The notes below the pieces were generated by a model. The model ran no database searches and was not told where the DNA came from. It worked only from the letters and a program-made list of their open reading frames with translations. Positions 14,013 to 27,690 of a stretch of 64,000 nucleotides of DNA are shown piece by piece. The stretch spans positions 1,736,001-1,800,000 of the forward strand of contig NW_025408668.1 of NCBI RefSeq assembly GCF_020360975.1. The letters run 5' to 3'. Made by a program: the position numbers and the translations under genes. Within the stretch, counting starts at the first letter, position 1. Each line of letters opens with the position of its first letter. The stretch comes from Hirsutella rhossiliensis (taxonomy: Eukaryota; Ascomycota; Sordariomycetes; Hypocreales; Ophiocordycipitaceae).

Positions 14013-14462
14013 TATAATAACTAGTATTATTCCTAAGGGATAAACCTATCGAGGGGTTTATATTAATAGATATAATAGGGCGTAGTTTAAGTAATAATAA
14101 GTATATTACGTTAGTAATAAGTCGGAGGTTATAAACTATAGACTATAACTAAGTAATTAAAATTAAAGATAGAATCGTAATAAAGATCTATATTAAAAGC
14201 TAGAGAGCTACCTATTTAAAGGAGTAAAAGTAGGTAGCTATATATACCTATAGAGACTATCCTTAGATTATAGGCCTAGCTATAATCCCTAACGTTAGAT
14301 CGTATAAAGCGTAGTAATCCTATTAATCTTAGATTACTTAGATCTCTACGATCCCCTCGATCCTATATCTATTAAATAGTCGTGCTAACTATTTATCTAT
14401 TAGACTATATTATATACTTAATACGGTCGACTATTAGCGGCCTAGTAGCCGTGGTCGTAATA
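14013..14462 (-). repeat. Gypsy-1 copy 2, 3' LTR
   Basis: 450 bp, matching 21414-21863 throughout. The U3 half contains a CGATCCTATATCTATTA-type segment absent from copy 1. It is preceded by the target duplication GATAT. Confidence 0.9.
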
Positions 14463-17400
14463 TAATATCTCCCTTCCTTTTAGTCTTATTTATAAGACCT
14501 ATTATAGCTACCTTAGCCGCTATATATAAATATACCTTTATCGCGTTATACGTAAGTATATCGTTCCTTAGTTTTTTATCTTTTTAGGATATACTACTAA
14601 TAGTATATTTAGTTATATACTAAAAAATCGTTCCTAAAAAGCCTTTAAGCGCGCTACTCTTACCGAATATATCGACTTAAGTAAAGATCCTATTAATATA
14701 CCGTGCACTTAATACTTTAAGGCAAAGAAGATAAATTAATAGATAGCTAAAAATTCTTTACACTATAATAATTATATTACTAGTAGTCGTCCCTATTATA
14801 ATAGTGTTTTAATAGCCTCTTCTTATAAGTGTCTTTTAATTCTTTCTATATATAGTAGCTAACGTATTTCTTTTAGTAACTAAATTATTAGCGGAGTAGC
14901 ATAGGCTATATTCTAAAGAGGAGGAAGCTAGGGAAGCCTTATTAAAGCTTTAAGCATAGCTTACGAACCTTTAGTCGTAAATATCTATCGCCGTTAATCG
15001 TTTAGCTTATATCTAAAAGATTTAGAATTATATAAAGGAAAAGAGTTCTAAGTTATTTCGTTATAGTATCTAAGAAGTAAATACTAAGGATAGCGTTTTG
15101 CCTATACTTAATATATATAAGTATTAGGTAGTAAATAATTTATAATCGTTAGGCGTTCTTAATAAGGCAAATTAGTCTTTATTTAGTATTAGTAAAGAGT
15201 TTATAGATCTTAGTCCTTTAATCCCTCTTAAACCTTCTAGTAAAATTATCGAAGTAGAGAGCCATAGTAGGTTAAGTGCTTAAGTAGTTCCTAAGTATTT
15301 TCCTTTAGTCTATATCCCTTCTACTTAATAAGGTATTCTTATTACTAACCTTATTTTCTTATATTTAGTATTTATTCTACTTTATATTCTTAATCGTCGT
15401 CGACTTTAATTTTTTCCTATAGTTTAGCGTTTTATAGCGCTAGTTCTAATAATAAGATATAAAATATTAGGTATATCTATATTATTATTAGTAGCGAAAG
15501 TTTATAGTTAACTTTTAAAATAGCTTTCTTAACCTTAAATAGTTTAAGTTTCTTAAAATCTAATTTATTACTTAGTTATTTTATTTTAATATTTCGTTAT
15601 ATAAGGTAAACTATATCTCCCTCTTAAAAGATTAGTCCTTATAATCTTTTCCGATTATAGTAAGTAAATATTCGTTCTCTAATAAATTAAAGTTCTTATT
15701 ATATTTCTTTATAGAATTTTTATAGCTAATCTATTTATAGTATTACTCGTTTTACTTATAGTCCTTATTAAGTAATATTAAATACTTCTAGGTTATATCC
15801 GTAATTAGCGTATACTAGTAAGAGCTTAGTTATTTCTATAACTAAGCTATTATAAGCTAGTTACGCTATTAATAGCTATTTAACTTAATCGTTTTATTCG
15901 TAGTTAATATAGTATCGTAAATATTATTTAAGCGTTTAGTTAAGTCGTTCTATTTATCTATTTATTTATAGGTAATAAGCTATACTAAGCTTATATTTCG
16001 TCCTTAATTATACTATAAGAGCTTACTAAAACTTAGCTATAAATATACTTCCTTTATTAGAGATAATCTTATTTAGTAGTCTATAATTACTAATAATAGT
16101 TTATAGGAATATATATACTAGCTCTTCTATATTACTTACTTCTTTATATAGTAAGAAGTATCTATACTTTATTAATCTATTAGTAATAACGAATATACTA
16201 TTATAATTAATATTAGTTATAGGTTCTTTTAACGGTAGTAGCTTTATAATATAGTCGAAAGCTATTAAATCCTATAGTTTCTCTAGTACTAGTAGCGGTT
16301 ATAATTCTCTATATAGTTTATATCGTTTAGCTTTACTTTATATATAAAGTTTATATTCTTTAATAACTTATTATATTACTTCTTTAAGCTATAAGAAGTT
16401 ATATTATCGTTTAATCTATTTTATTATTTTTTAGATTCCTTAGTATCTATATATTAGATATTTATATATATTTTATATAACTTTATCTTATAATTCTAGT
16501 AGTATCTAGATTTTATTCTTATATATTAAAACTTCTAAATATTCTATATTATATCTATTTAGTGCTTTATATTCTTTTATTTATTTTAGGATCTTTTAGT
16601 AAGTCGAGTTATTAGGTTATACTTTAAATATTATATTTAGCTATCGTTGCTAGTAGTTCCTATTTTCGTTGATTTCTAGGAGCTATCCTTTCGCTATAAG
16701 TACTCCTATATTATAGTTACTTCGTCGACTAAGGGTATTAGCTTAACTATTTTCTATTCCTTTTTTATAGATTATTTTATAGTCGAATTCTAATAAGTAT
16801 TTAGCTTATCGGATCTATTATCCGTTTAACTATTACGTCGTTATAAAATATAAGATATTCTTATAATCTATATAAACCTTAACTTTATATTTACTTTTAA
16901 GAAAGTAGTATTAAAATTCCTTAAAAGCTTAAATAATTATATAGAATTCTTTATCGTAGATAAGGTAATTAAGTTCTATACTATATAGCTTTTTTAAGTA
17001 GAATATGATTAGTTATAGTCTTTCTTTATTATCTTTCTATCTAATTTATACTCTTAGAGTAAAGTCTAATATATTAGTTTTAAGTTCGATTTATTATTTT
17101 AGATTAAAGGTAGTTAAGACTAGTTCTTATATAATTATAGTTTTAATATATTCGAAAGCTTTATTAGCTTTATCGTCCTATATAAATTCTTTTTCCTTCT
17201 TTATTAAGTCGTATAGTAATACTACGATCTTTCTAAAATCTTTAATAAATCGTTAGTAGTAATTTATAAATCCTAGGAAACTTTATATATCCTTAACGTT
17301 CTTTAGCGTTAGCTATTCTTTAACTATATTAATTTTATCTTATTATATTTATATCTCTCTTAGTAAGATTATATATCTAAGGAAGTCTACTTCTTATATA

Positions 17401-20400
17401 TAGAACTTACTTTTCTTTAGTTTAACTAGTAACTTTATATTCTAAAGTACGTAGAGTACCTTATAGACGTATTCCTTATATTCTTCTTAGGTATCTAAGA
17501 AGATTAAGATATTATCTAGGTATACTACTATAAAGATATTTAAGTATTTATATAGGATATTATTAATTATCTATTAAAAGGTAGCTAGTATATTTATAAG
17601 TTTAAATAGTATTACTAGATATTTAAATAGTCCGAATTTCGTTTTAAAGGCTATTATTTATTTATATCCCTTTTTTATATATATTAAGTTATAGGCGCCT
17701 TTAAGGTTAAGGGCTATAAACTATTTTTTACTATATAGTTGATCTTATAGTTTTAATATAAGCGGTAATAGTATTTAGTCCTTTATTATAATATCGTTTA
17801 AGCGTTTATAGTTAATAACTAGTTATAGCTTACCGTTTTTTTTTAAAATAAATATAACTAGATAGCTTACTTTAGATATTAATATTCGTATATATCCTTT
17901 TTATAGATTCTTATTAAGGTAGTCGCGTAGCGTTTATAGTTACTTTTCGTTTAAGTTATAGATTTTATAGAACGTTAGCGTTATTCTATCCTTAAGATAA
18001 ATTTTATAGTCTTATTAGCTATATTTAAGTAACCCTATCTTAAGTTCTTCTTTAAAGAGTTTATTATATTTCTAGTATTCCTAGGGGATATTCTTTATTC
18101 TATCTTATAAGCTTTATTCTTTCTCTTAAGAGCTAGTTTCTCTTAACTTAAGCTCTTTATTAATTTATTTAAGGTCTTTCCTTAAAGTAGTAATAACTCT
18201 TTAGACCTTTATATTATATCCTTTATTTTATTTATATTAGATGCTAGATTATATAGCTATATTAGTTAGTATATAGGCCTTATTAGTCGATTTTATTATA
18301 TCCGCTAGTTCGGTTACTATTTTTATTTATATCGCTAAAGCCTATAATAATTTACTTAAACGGTTATCCCTTTTATCTTCTTTAATAGCTAGATTATTAT
18401 AAAATTTTACTTTCTCCTAAATCTACTAGTCCTAGAAACTTATATCTTCGTTCTAATATAGCTAGCTAGTTTTCTAGTTAATTAATAGGTTGCTCTCCTA
18501 TAGCTATAGAAGTCTTAATATAAGGTTATATTCTTTAATATCTATAATATCGAAGTTAACTTATTCGTTATAGCCTTAGATATTAATATTAAGGTAATTA
18601 ATCTCTATATTAATAATTCTATTATTATAGTTAAAAGCCTCTCCTTCGATATTTATAAGTTTATATAGATCTATCTTATATCTTTATATAAGTCGGTAAC
18701 GATTAATAACTTTAAGTAAAACGTAATTACTTATCGCGCTATAGTTTAAAAGTATATATATATAATATCCCGCGATTTAAATATCTAATACTATTTAGTC
18801 GCTATAGCTTACTATTACTATATATAAGGTCCTTAGATCTTATTATATCGTGCTAGTTTATAGCCCTTTTATAGATAGTATACCTTATTTTTTACTTAGT
18901 CCTTATTTATTTTATTTAGGTATTCTTCTTTAATTTATTATTAGTATTATTTCTTTATATTTTTATCGCGTAGTATTATATTAAGGCTTAATAGACTAAT
19001 TTCTTATAGCTAATTAAAGATTTCTTATTTCTTAATACTATATTATTTATATTACGCTACTTTATAGTTAATTACGTACTATACTTTATAATTTTATTTA
19101 TTTTCGTACTAAAGGTTAAGTTTTCGTTTAGCGTCTTTCTCTTTTTTATATAGTATTTCTATATTAATTTTTCCTTAGTCGAATATAGCTTATAGCCTTT
19201 ATACGTATTACTAATAATCTTTTAGTATACCGTTATATTATTTATACTATACTTATACTTTTTTATATTTATAAACTCTATAGTTTAAGTATACGTATTT
19301 ATTATAATCTTCTTTATTATATTTAATTTATTATATAAGTCTTTAAAAGATTAATAGTTTAGATACCTTAAAGTAAGTAGCGTTATATTATTCTTTTATT
19401 TTAGCGTATTTATAGATTTTATATATCTTTAAAAGATATCTCGTTAATAAACTATAATTATCGCGGTATTTAAGTAGCGTGCTATAATTAGGTTCTAATA
19501 ATATAACTTAGTTATTTAGGTAGCGTTAATCGATTTTCTAGTAGTTTAGTTTTATACTTAAGTAGGGTTTCGAAAGTACTTATCCTTTAAACTTAACTAA
19601 GAAAGCGTTATATTATACTTTTATCTAAAAGTATATTATATAATTTAGGTAGACGTATAATATCTATAAAATATATTTATAGTACTTATAAGTAAGTAGT
19701 ATTTATAGATTATCTTTAAATTCTCCTTATAGTTACTATTCTTATTATAGAGCTATAAAGGTATCGACTATAGTAATAGCTATAGCGTAGTCTCCTCCGC
19801 GTAGTACTAGTTAATATCGAATTAATATAGCTTATTAGTTTTCTATAAGAATTTAAGGTACTTATTAGGTTCTAATTTTAAGTATTTCTTTAAATTCTTT
19901 AAAATATAAAGCGTGTTCTCTAATCGTAGTATTCTCCCTTAGTAGCGAGGGTAGTAGTATAAGTTCGTTCTTATCTTCTATTTCTCTAGGTATTTCTTAT
20001 TCTTTAAAGCTTATATCGTCGATACTTTATTATTCCTCTTTAAGTAGTTATCTAAGTTTTATAAGTATAAGGGCTATATCTATATCTTCTTTATTATATT
20101 ACTTATAGACTACCTATTATTATTATTAATCTTTATTTTATATATCTTCCTAGAATTATTTACCGTTCTTCTTAATTTAGTCTTAGGAGACTGTTTTAAG
20201 ATAAGGGTATTTTAGTCCTATAAATTTAACTTATTTCTATATTTTAAGATCCCTTTATTATATTATTATAAGGGTCTTTTTTAGTAGCTTTAGGAACTAT
20301 CTAGTACTATTCTTATCGCTTAAGTATACTATATATTCGTCGTTATAGTATATAGTTTAACTAAGGAGTTTATACTTTAGTTCCTATTTATTAGTAGCGT

Positions 20401-21413
20401 TTAAGTATTTCTTACCTTTTAGGGCTAGTACTTAATAGGTTTTCTTCTCCTTCTAAGGTTATCTATATTCTTTAAAGTAATATCTAAGTTTCCTATAATT
20501 AAAATACTTTCCTTTGCTTTTCTATATTATATCTAGATCTATCCTACTTAGGTTAGTTATATAGTTATAGGTAATAGGAGTTTCGCGCTTCTTTTTATAG
20601 TTAGTATATCGGTTAAAGTTATTCTTATAAGAAGGGTTTTAGTTTCCTCTTCCTTATTTCTTTTCTTAGCGTCGCGCGTACTATCTATCGTCGATTTATA
20701 TTACTATAGAAATATAGTCTAAGAGGTTATTAAGTCGATTTTCCTTATAAAGTTCGTCCTTAACTTCTTCTTTAAGCCTATTATAAAATCGTAATATAAG
20801 AGGTTCGTTATCTTAATTAAGCTTTAAGGTAACTTATTAGAACTTTATAGTATAATCTAATACTAAGATCCTTTATCGGAGTTCTTAAAGTTTTTATTTA
20901 GCTTCTTATTCCTTATTTGTTATTCTAAATACCTTTATAATAGCTTCTTTAAATCCTTAGAAACTAGTAAAGACTTTATCTATCTTATTATCTTATTACG
21001 CTAGTTAGTTATTAAGAAAGTCCCTTATAATAGGTCTAAACTAAGTAAGTACTATTCTAGATAAATAATTTCCTACGTAGAGTACCTTTTCGACTAGGTC
21101 TAAGAGTTTAGTAAGGTAAAACTAGTAGTAGGCCTTAAGTTAGGTAAGAAAGTCTTAAAGCGTGCTATAAGTACCGTTAAATAGTCCTAGCTATTTTAGT
21201 TTAACTACTTTTCTAAGGTCCCTAACTTATCTATTACCTCCTTTATTCCTAAGTAACTATACCTTATATCGAAGGGTAATAATCTCGCGTATTATATCCT
21301 AAGGCGATATAGTAGCTCTAAAGTTAGTTAATCTAGTTTACTATATAGGTATATTAATAGTTATAATATTACTTAAAGTAATATAGTATTATATTAAATA
21401 AGAGCTTTTAATA

Positions 21414-21863
21414 TATAACGACCGGTATTATTCTTAAAGGATAAACCTATTAAGGGGTTTATATTAGTAGATATAATAGGGCGTAGTCTAAGTAATAATA
21501 AGTATATTATATTAGTAATAAGTCGGAGGTTATAGACTATAGACTATAACTAAGTAATTAGAATTAGAGATAAAATCGTAATAAAGATCTATATTAAAAG
21601 CTAGAGAGCTATCTATTTAAAAGAGTAAAAGTAAGTAGCTATATATACCTATAGAGACTATTCTTAGATTATAGGCCTAGCTATAATCCCTAACGTTAGA
21701 TTATATAGAGCGTAGTAATCCTATTAATCCTAGATTACTTAGATCTTTGTAATCCCCTCGATCCTATATCTATTAGATAGTTGTACTAACTATTTATCCG
21801 TTAGACTATATTACGTGCTTAACGCGGTCGACCGTTAGCGGCCTAGTAGCCGTGGTCGTAATA
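21414..21863 (-). repeat. Gypsy-1 copy 2, 5' LTR
   Basis: 450 bp, partner of 14013-14462. It ends GTGGTCGTAATA and is followed by the second GATAT. Confidence 0.9.
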
Positions 21864-22430
21864 GATATAGGTAGACGATAGTAGGCGATACCTTAAAGAA
21901 GGCCCCTTATAAATAGATAAAGAGATACTTTAAGACTAGGCTAGGATCTTAATTACTCTAGCTTAAGTAGAAATAAAAAAGTAGTATAATATAAAGTACT
22001 AAGTACTAGAGTTTAAGCCTAGAGACTAAGTATAGCTTTAGCTAAGGAAAGGATATAGCGTAGCTAATAAATAGGTAGTAAAGTTAAAGGAACGCTATAT
22101 AAGACCGTTTAAAGTCCTTAAGTAGATCGGCTATCTAGCTTACTACCTTAACCTAGCTAGATCCTTAAATATCTATAACGTTATTTCTATCGCGTAGCTA
22201 TAGCTAGCTAAATAACTAGACGCCCGACCTAGCCTAGAACCTAATACTAACTACTAAGAAGTTAAAAGAATCCTTAACTTTAAAACTTATAGATATAGCT
22301 AAGGGACCGCTTATATAAAATACCTTATTAGCTAGAAAGGCTAGCTAAGTAGCTATAATTCCTAGGTAGCCGCTAAGGATATTATCGCCGAAGACCTTAT
22401 TAAAGAATTTACTATATAGTAAGGAGTATT
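21864..22430 (+). mobile_element. Gypsy-2 right segment with chromodomain
   Basis: Continuation of the Gypsy-2 pol frame after the nested insertion. About 22080-22190 reads like the integrase C-terminal barrel found in chromoviruses (K-L-x-E-R-Y-I-R-P-F-K-V-L-K). About 22310-22420 reads like a chromodomain (Y-L-I-S-W-K-G followed by N-S-W-x-x-A-x-x-I), with Trp codons now TAG. Chromodomains of this family direct integration into heterochromatin, which fits the insertion landscape here. I see no matching right LTR, so the 3' boundary is approximate. Confidence 0.75.
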
Positions 22431-22867
22431 ATAAGGTTATATTACCTATACTTAGAAGCTCCGCGCGCGCGCTATATAATAGTACGAGCTACTATAGCTA
22501 AGGGAGAAATAATAGTATATAGTACGCGCCGTTACTATTTATTCTCTTAGAAGTCTAAGGCTAAGTTAACTAGCTAATAAGTATTAATAGGCTGCCCGCG
22601 GCGAATAGTAACCTAATTCTATGTTTTAGTACCTATATTTATTTTTATTTTAGGAACCCGATTTCCCTATCTTTTTACGCTCCCTTTTCTATATTAAACC
22701 GCGCCCCTTTTATACCTATATTTACGGTTCCCGCTATCTAAGGCTATAAGTATTATAGTAAGGGCCTAGTATTTCGCTAGTATTTATCTAACTAAATCTA
22801 CCGCCGACCGCCGCGCCTAAGCCTTAAGGGATTCCGCTAAGTAGTCTAATTATATAGGAATAAGGTA
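22431..22867. other. RIP-degraded stretch between Gypsy-2 and the decayed frame
   Basis: Slightly more GC than its neighbours, with a CG-rich run (CCGCGCGCGCGC, about 22471). I see no LTR terminus or gene motif. Confidence 0.4.
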
Positions 22868-24540
22868 GAGCTCCTTTATAACCTTAAGTCTAATACGGCC
22901 GTATTTACTAAGTAGAAATAGGATAATTATAATACGTATACTAACTACTACGACCTCCTTACTAAAGAAGGGTATAATCTCGATATAGGCTTAGTAGAAA
23001 ACGGTATATACTACGCCCTTTTATTTCTTTTCCTAGCTAAAGCCTATAATCTATATAAATATAACTAGCTATACTTTTCTATACTTTATAGTATTGCTAC
23101 TTATTATATTACTATTATAACTCTTATAACTACTTAAACTAATAGAAACGCGATATTAACTATCTAACTATAGTAGGTTAACGCTTTCTATCGCTTTATT
23201 CCTAGTACTTTATTATGCGTTTACTTTAATAACTATACCCTATTACTATTAAGCTTTAGTAATTTATTTAGCGACTCGCTGCCCTTAGTTTTAGGTATTA
23301 TAGGGAAAACCCCTAGTACCCCCTAAAACGCTTATAGGTAGTTTACCTTATCGTTTAATAAGGACGAGCTTCTTCCCTTATCGCTACGCGACCTAAATAG
23401 AGCTATCTTCCTTAATAAAACTAAGATAATAACTAGCGCCCTTAGAACTATATAGATCGCTACTATCTTAGCTAACGTCGTTAATAAGCTCTTATCTAGA
23501 TAGGTAGTATCTATAAACGCTAAGATACTTAAGATCGTCGCTACTATTACTAGTATAAAGTGCCTCCTTACTTATTTAAAGATATTTAAGGCCGCCGCTA
23601 TAAAAGAGTATAAGGCCTTTAGTATACTAAGAACTTATAAGTTTAGAGAGACCCTTAAGTATACCCTAGCTAGGACTAAAGGATTTAGTATAGTAGACCT
23701 TATATTCGACGAGCTATTAAGGAACCCGTTTACTAAACGCTTACTTACTACTACCGCGGCCCTACCTTTTACTCCCTTTAAGCGGGCTAACCTATTCGCT
23801 AAGGAATAGGCCCTAATACTAGTCTAATAAAAGCTTAACCTCTTTTAGTTCCTAAGCTATAGAAAGCCTAGACTATTCCCTATTATACCTTTTATAGTAT
23901 ACTATAATAACCTAGGTAATATAAACGGCTATATAGGTATTATTTACTCTAGGTTAGAAGCGCTAGTTTATAGAGCCCTAAATATAGCCGTAATCTAAGT
24001 AAATCTATTTACCGCTATCTATAAGAAGGCCGACGCTAACCTCTTAGTTAGCTAGTACGCCGCCCTTACTAGAGTGCTTACTAGCTTTATTTATTAGTTC
24101 GCTTTCGCCGCTTACCTCTTAAACGACTTACTTAAGCTCGCTATAGTATATTAAAGAGCCGCCCGCGTTAGCCCCTTATATACGCTAGCTACGGCCCGCC
24201 CTTATATTGCTAATATAATAGCTTATTTTAACTTATTAAACTAGAAGTTTACCGATATATACTTAGGCGGATTCTAGAACCTAGGCCTAACTATATAGGT
24301 ATTAGTAATAGTAATCTATAACTAAATTCTAGCCTCTTATAATAAACTAGCTATAATACTCTTAGTAAAACTAGCTTTAAATAACGCTTATAGCGTGCCT
24401 ATTTATAGAGCCTCCGATATATAGGATACCCCGGCCGACGTACTAGTAGGCCCTAAGGAACTAATAGAGGACGAAGCTAAGGAGGAGATCCCCCGCCTTA
24501 CCCTTACCCCCGCGGTATAAGATAGTCGGTTACTAGGTTA
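22868..24540 (+). pseudogene. Long unrecognised decayed frame (about 555 codons)
   Basis: A single plus-strand frame (codon register 22868, 22871 and so on) stays protein-like for about 1.67 kb. Roughly one codon in 24 is a TAA or TAG, about half the density of the neighbouring frame I compared. The stops are explained by RIP of Gln and Trp codons. The translation has the mixed charge and hydrophobicity of a real soluble protein and ends in an acidic, Pro-rich stretch (about 24425-24530). I recognise no reverse transcriptase, integrase or transposase motif. It may be a retroelement gag, a DNA-transposon gene or a captured host gene. Confidence 0.45.
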
Positions 24541-26264
24541 GCTTTATAGTATCCCTAGCCCTATTCGTTTTATTACTAGCTTAGCTATAGAGCGCCCCCG
24601 GTTATAATTAGTTTTCCCTAGCTTAGCTATACTATGCCCTTAGCCTTACTCGTTTATTACCTTAGTTTAGCTACTTAGTGCCCCTAGTCTTAGTAGTATT
24701 TTACTCTTAGCTTAGCCGCCTCGCGCCCTTAGTATTAGTTATACTAGGTTATATTCTAGATAAGAGATAAGTTATTCTTTATACTAACCTTAGAAATCTA
24801 TATAACTTTACTATAATCCCTTATTAGCGCGACTCCTACTTAAATACCGTGGGAAACTAATAAGGACGTTAGTTAATTCTTTTACCCTAGGTATTTATTA
24901 TAGGATACCCTATAGTCGATAATCTAGGTACCTAGAACGATATCTACTTCTTTTAAGGAAGTTACCCTTAACTCCTTAAGGCTCCCCGCGAAAGAAAGAA
25001 CCTAGAAGCTACTAAGTAAACTCTAGGAAATTACCTAGAAATCCTAGAAATAATAACTAAGCGGATTATATAGATATTTTACGGAGATTTCCCTTAAGGA
25101 TATATTATATAAGGAATATACTATAATTTCCTAAGTATTAATAGCTCCTTAGGGACTATATTAATATTTCCTTAAGAAGTTACTATAAGAATATAGCGGG
25201 GAAATTATAAAGAAATACCTATACCTACTTAGGGAAAATACTAGGAAATACCGTAAATATACTATACTACTATTATATAATTATAAGGTTAAGATATTAC
25301 TTAGTTAAGGCCCTAAGTAAGGTCTTACGCTCGCTATAGTATATATAAAGGATAGAGAACCTATTAGATCTTAGGCGGGTAGAGAAGAATATAGATAGTT
25401 ATTACTACTCTTACTTTAACTTATAAACTAGTAGCTAGTCCGTATTTAACGCGCGTAATAACGTATAGTAGCTAGTTTATATAATACGTTTAATTATATA
25501 CGGTAGCTAGTCTATTTAATTACCTATTAAACCTATACTAAATCTAGGTAGATAGTAAGGTTAATATACTAGCCCTATACTAAGGGACTAGTGCTTAATA
25601 CTTAGTATAGAGCTATACTTATCTAAAACTATAAAAGGTATAAGATAGTACTTAAGGCGCTTATTTAGTAAGGCCTAAGAGGTTTTAAGAGTACTAAATA
25701 GTAGAGGTAAGGCCTTAAGCTAAGGGAGGGGTAGAGGCTATACTAGCTAAAAGGCTAGTAAAGAGGTAGGGAGCTATAACTATAGCCCTAAAGAAAAAGA
25801 AAGAGAGGGAGGAGAGGCTAGGGCGGCTATTTAAGCTTAAGAAAGCTAGGGCCGCTCTAAGGTAGAAATAACTTAAGATATATTCCCTTAAGGAAATCCG
25901 TTAATAAGCTTAAGCGATAATAACTAGCGCCTTTAGCCTAGCTAAAAAAGAAGATATTTAAAAGGACTACTAGCACGCTTAACTTAATCTCTAACTAGCT
26001 TATATTTATAGCTAAATAGGTAGGTATTAATAGTCTAAGTTAAAGTTTAAGGATATAGTAAGATACTATACTATTTAGTAAGATAATCTACCTTATTAGT
26101 TATTAAGTACTAAGTTAAATATAAACTTAAAGAGGAAGAATAATAAGCGGTTAGTTTTTACTTAAGTAGAATAAGCTATAGTTTCTAGCTACTAAGAATA
26201 AGTAGCTTTCTTCGATACCTTTAATAGGTCCCTTAGTATAAATTAATAATAATAATACTATACT
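24541..26264. other. RIP-degraded stretch, unassigned
   Basis: No recognised gene. Two details stand out. A GTAGCTAGT word occurs three times at about 37-bp spacing between 25430 and 25510. A Lys/Glu/Arg-rich frame at about 25780-25880 resembles the basic coiled tails of some transposases, though no catalytic motif supports that. Confidence 0.4.
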
Positions 26265-26548
26265 TATAAGGGCCTTTACCTTATATAGGTTTAAACTAAG
26301 GTTTAAGCTAAGCTTATATATAAGCGGCCTTTATACTTATATAGGCTAAGCTTATACTTCTCTTTCTTTTCCCTTTTATAGATTATTAGCCTTCTTCTTA
26401 TAAATTATATTTATACTTATACCCTTACTTACTTTATAATTATATAATCTACTTTTTATTTAATCCTTTTTATATCGCTATATATAGAATAGCTACTATA
26501 GCTATACTTAAAGCTAACGTTTAATTATATAGTCTAATTAAGCCGCTC
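26265..26548 (+). repeat. LTR-like dispersed repeat, copy a
   Basis: Begins TATAAGGGCCTTTACC and continues with TATATAAGCGGCCTTTATAC. It matches 40353-40645 over most of its length and 27544-27690 over its first part. The TATAAG start is the RIP form of a TGTAAG LTR terminus. The 3' limit is uncertain because the sequence runs into the tandem repeat at 26549. Confidence 0.6.
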
Positions 26549-26778
26549 CTATACTTATATAAATATCGTAGATAACGTTTACTAGAGCTAGCGTTATAAA
26601 GCCCTTAGCTATATAGAGACTAACCTTAGTAACCCTCGCCGCCTCCCTTATAGGCCCGTTATACCCGCGCCTATATAAATAGCGTAGATAACGTTTACTA
26701 GAGCCGGCGTTATAAAGCCCTAAGCTATATAGAGACTAACCTTAGTAATACTTACTACTTTCCTTATAAGCCCGTTAT
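26549..26778 (+). repeat. Tandem duplication, 2 x about 115 bp
   Basis: Two head-to-tail units (about 26549-26663 and 26664-26778). Each contains GTAGATAACGTTTACTAGAG and a tail TATAGAGACTAACCTTAGTAA, and ends in GCCCGTTATA. They differ mainly at RIP-type sites. Confidence 0.75.
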
Positions 26779-27543
26779 ATATATATTTTTTATCTTCTCC
26801 TATAGCTTAAAAAGAGGATATCTTTATCTCTACCTTAAGGACTAAGGATAGGAAGAGGTAGCGGTAGGAGGGCCGCTATATAGGCTATAGTAGTAAATCC
26901 TATTAGTTTTTAAAGTACCCGCACTAAAGGGCGTAGGTAAATATACTCTAAGTAGTAAAGGGGTATACGCGCTAAGATAGAAAGGAGGTTAAGTTTAATA
27001 ATAGCGACTTTAGTAATAAGTAATCTTAGTAATACCTCTATAAGCTCTATAAGCGGTCCCTTATATATAGTAGTAGCTATATAGATAAAACGTATACTTA
27101 TAGTAACTAAAAGGGCGGCTAAGATATAAAAAGGCCGCTAATATAATATAACTATAGCGAAAGAGAGTATTTATATAGCCCTATATAAAAGGGAGCGGAG
27201 CTTTATATACTAAAGTACTATCCTTTATATTATAGTACTAAGAGCTACTACTATATACTAATATAAGGGGGGTAGGATACTATAACCTACTAAAGCTAGC
27301 TATATACTATTTTATATACCTTTACTCCTTAACTATAAGTACTTAAGTCTAGCTCTTAGGGCGCGGTCCCTACTAATAATATAGTCTATCTAAGAAGCTT
27401 ACGTAGGAGGGTATTATATATTATTTACTAATATCTTTTTCTACGACTAAGCGTATATAGTTTATAAAAGGGTTCTATCCCTATAGGTATAGTATTAAGT
27501 ATTATTTAAAGTCGCGCCTCTTTAAAGCTAGGTAGGGGTATAA
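26779..27543. other. RIP-degraded stretch, unassigned
   Basis: AT-rich, CpA/TpG-depleted sequence without an identifiable frame or repeat terminus. Confidence 0.4.
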
Positions 27544-27690
27544 TATAAGGGCTTTTGCCTTATATAGGCCTAGACTAAGGTCTAGGCTAAGCTTATACTT
27601 CTCTTCCTTTTCCCCTTTATAGGTTATTAACCTTTTTCTTATAAACTATATTTATGCCTATACCTCTACTTACTCTATAATAATACTAAG
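27544..27690 (+). repeat. LTR-like dispersed repeat, copy b (truncated)
   Basis: Begins TATAAGGGCTTTTGCCTTAT like copy c at 40353. Similarity is lost near 27690, where the other copies continue. Confidence 0.6.

Larger units (their letters stand above)
14013..21863 (-). mobile_element. Ty3/Gypsy 'Gypsy-1' copy 2, nested in Gypsy-2
   Basis: Complete minus-strand element of 7.85 kb with 450-bp LTRs (14013-14462 and 21414-21863). A perfect 5-bp target duplication, GATAT, lies at 14008-14012 and 21864-21868. The internal part is collinear with copy 1 at high identity; compare about 3105-9240 with 15255-21400. A polypurine tract lies just inside the left LTR (minus strand of about 14463-14485). 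The reverse-transcriptase box on the minus strand at about 17490-17525 is again Y-L-D-N. Gag occupies about 20550-21395. All frames are broken by TAA/TAG. An 83-codon ORF at 17005-17256 is a chance antisense frame inside it. Confidence 0.93.

Noticed and set aside
17005..17256. 83-codon ORF, the only one with a start codon in the left block
   Set aside because: It runs opposite to the pol frame of Gypsy-1 copy 2, is composed of low-complexity Ile/Leu/Ser/Tyr, and has no counterpart ORF in copy 1. Chance frame in RIP DNA.
25780..25880. Pogo/Tc1-type transposase tail
   Set aside because: Only a basic Lys/Glu-rich stretch is seen; no DDE motif or terminal inverted repeat could be found nearby.
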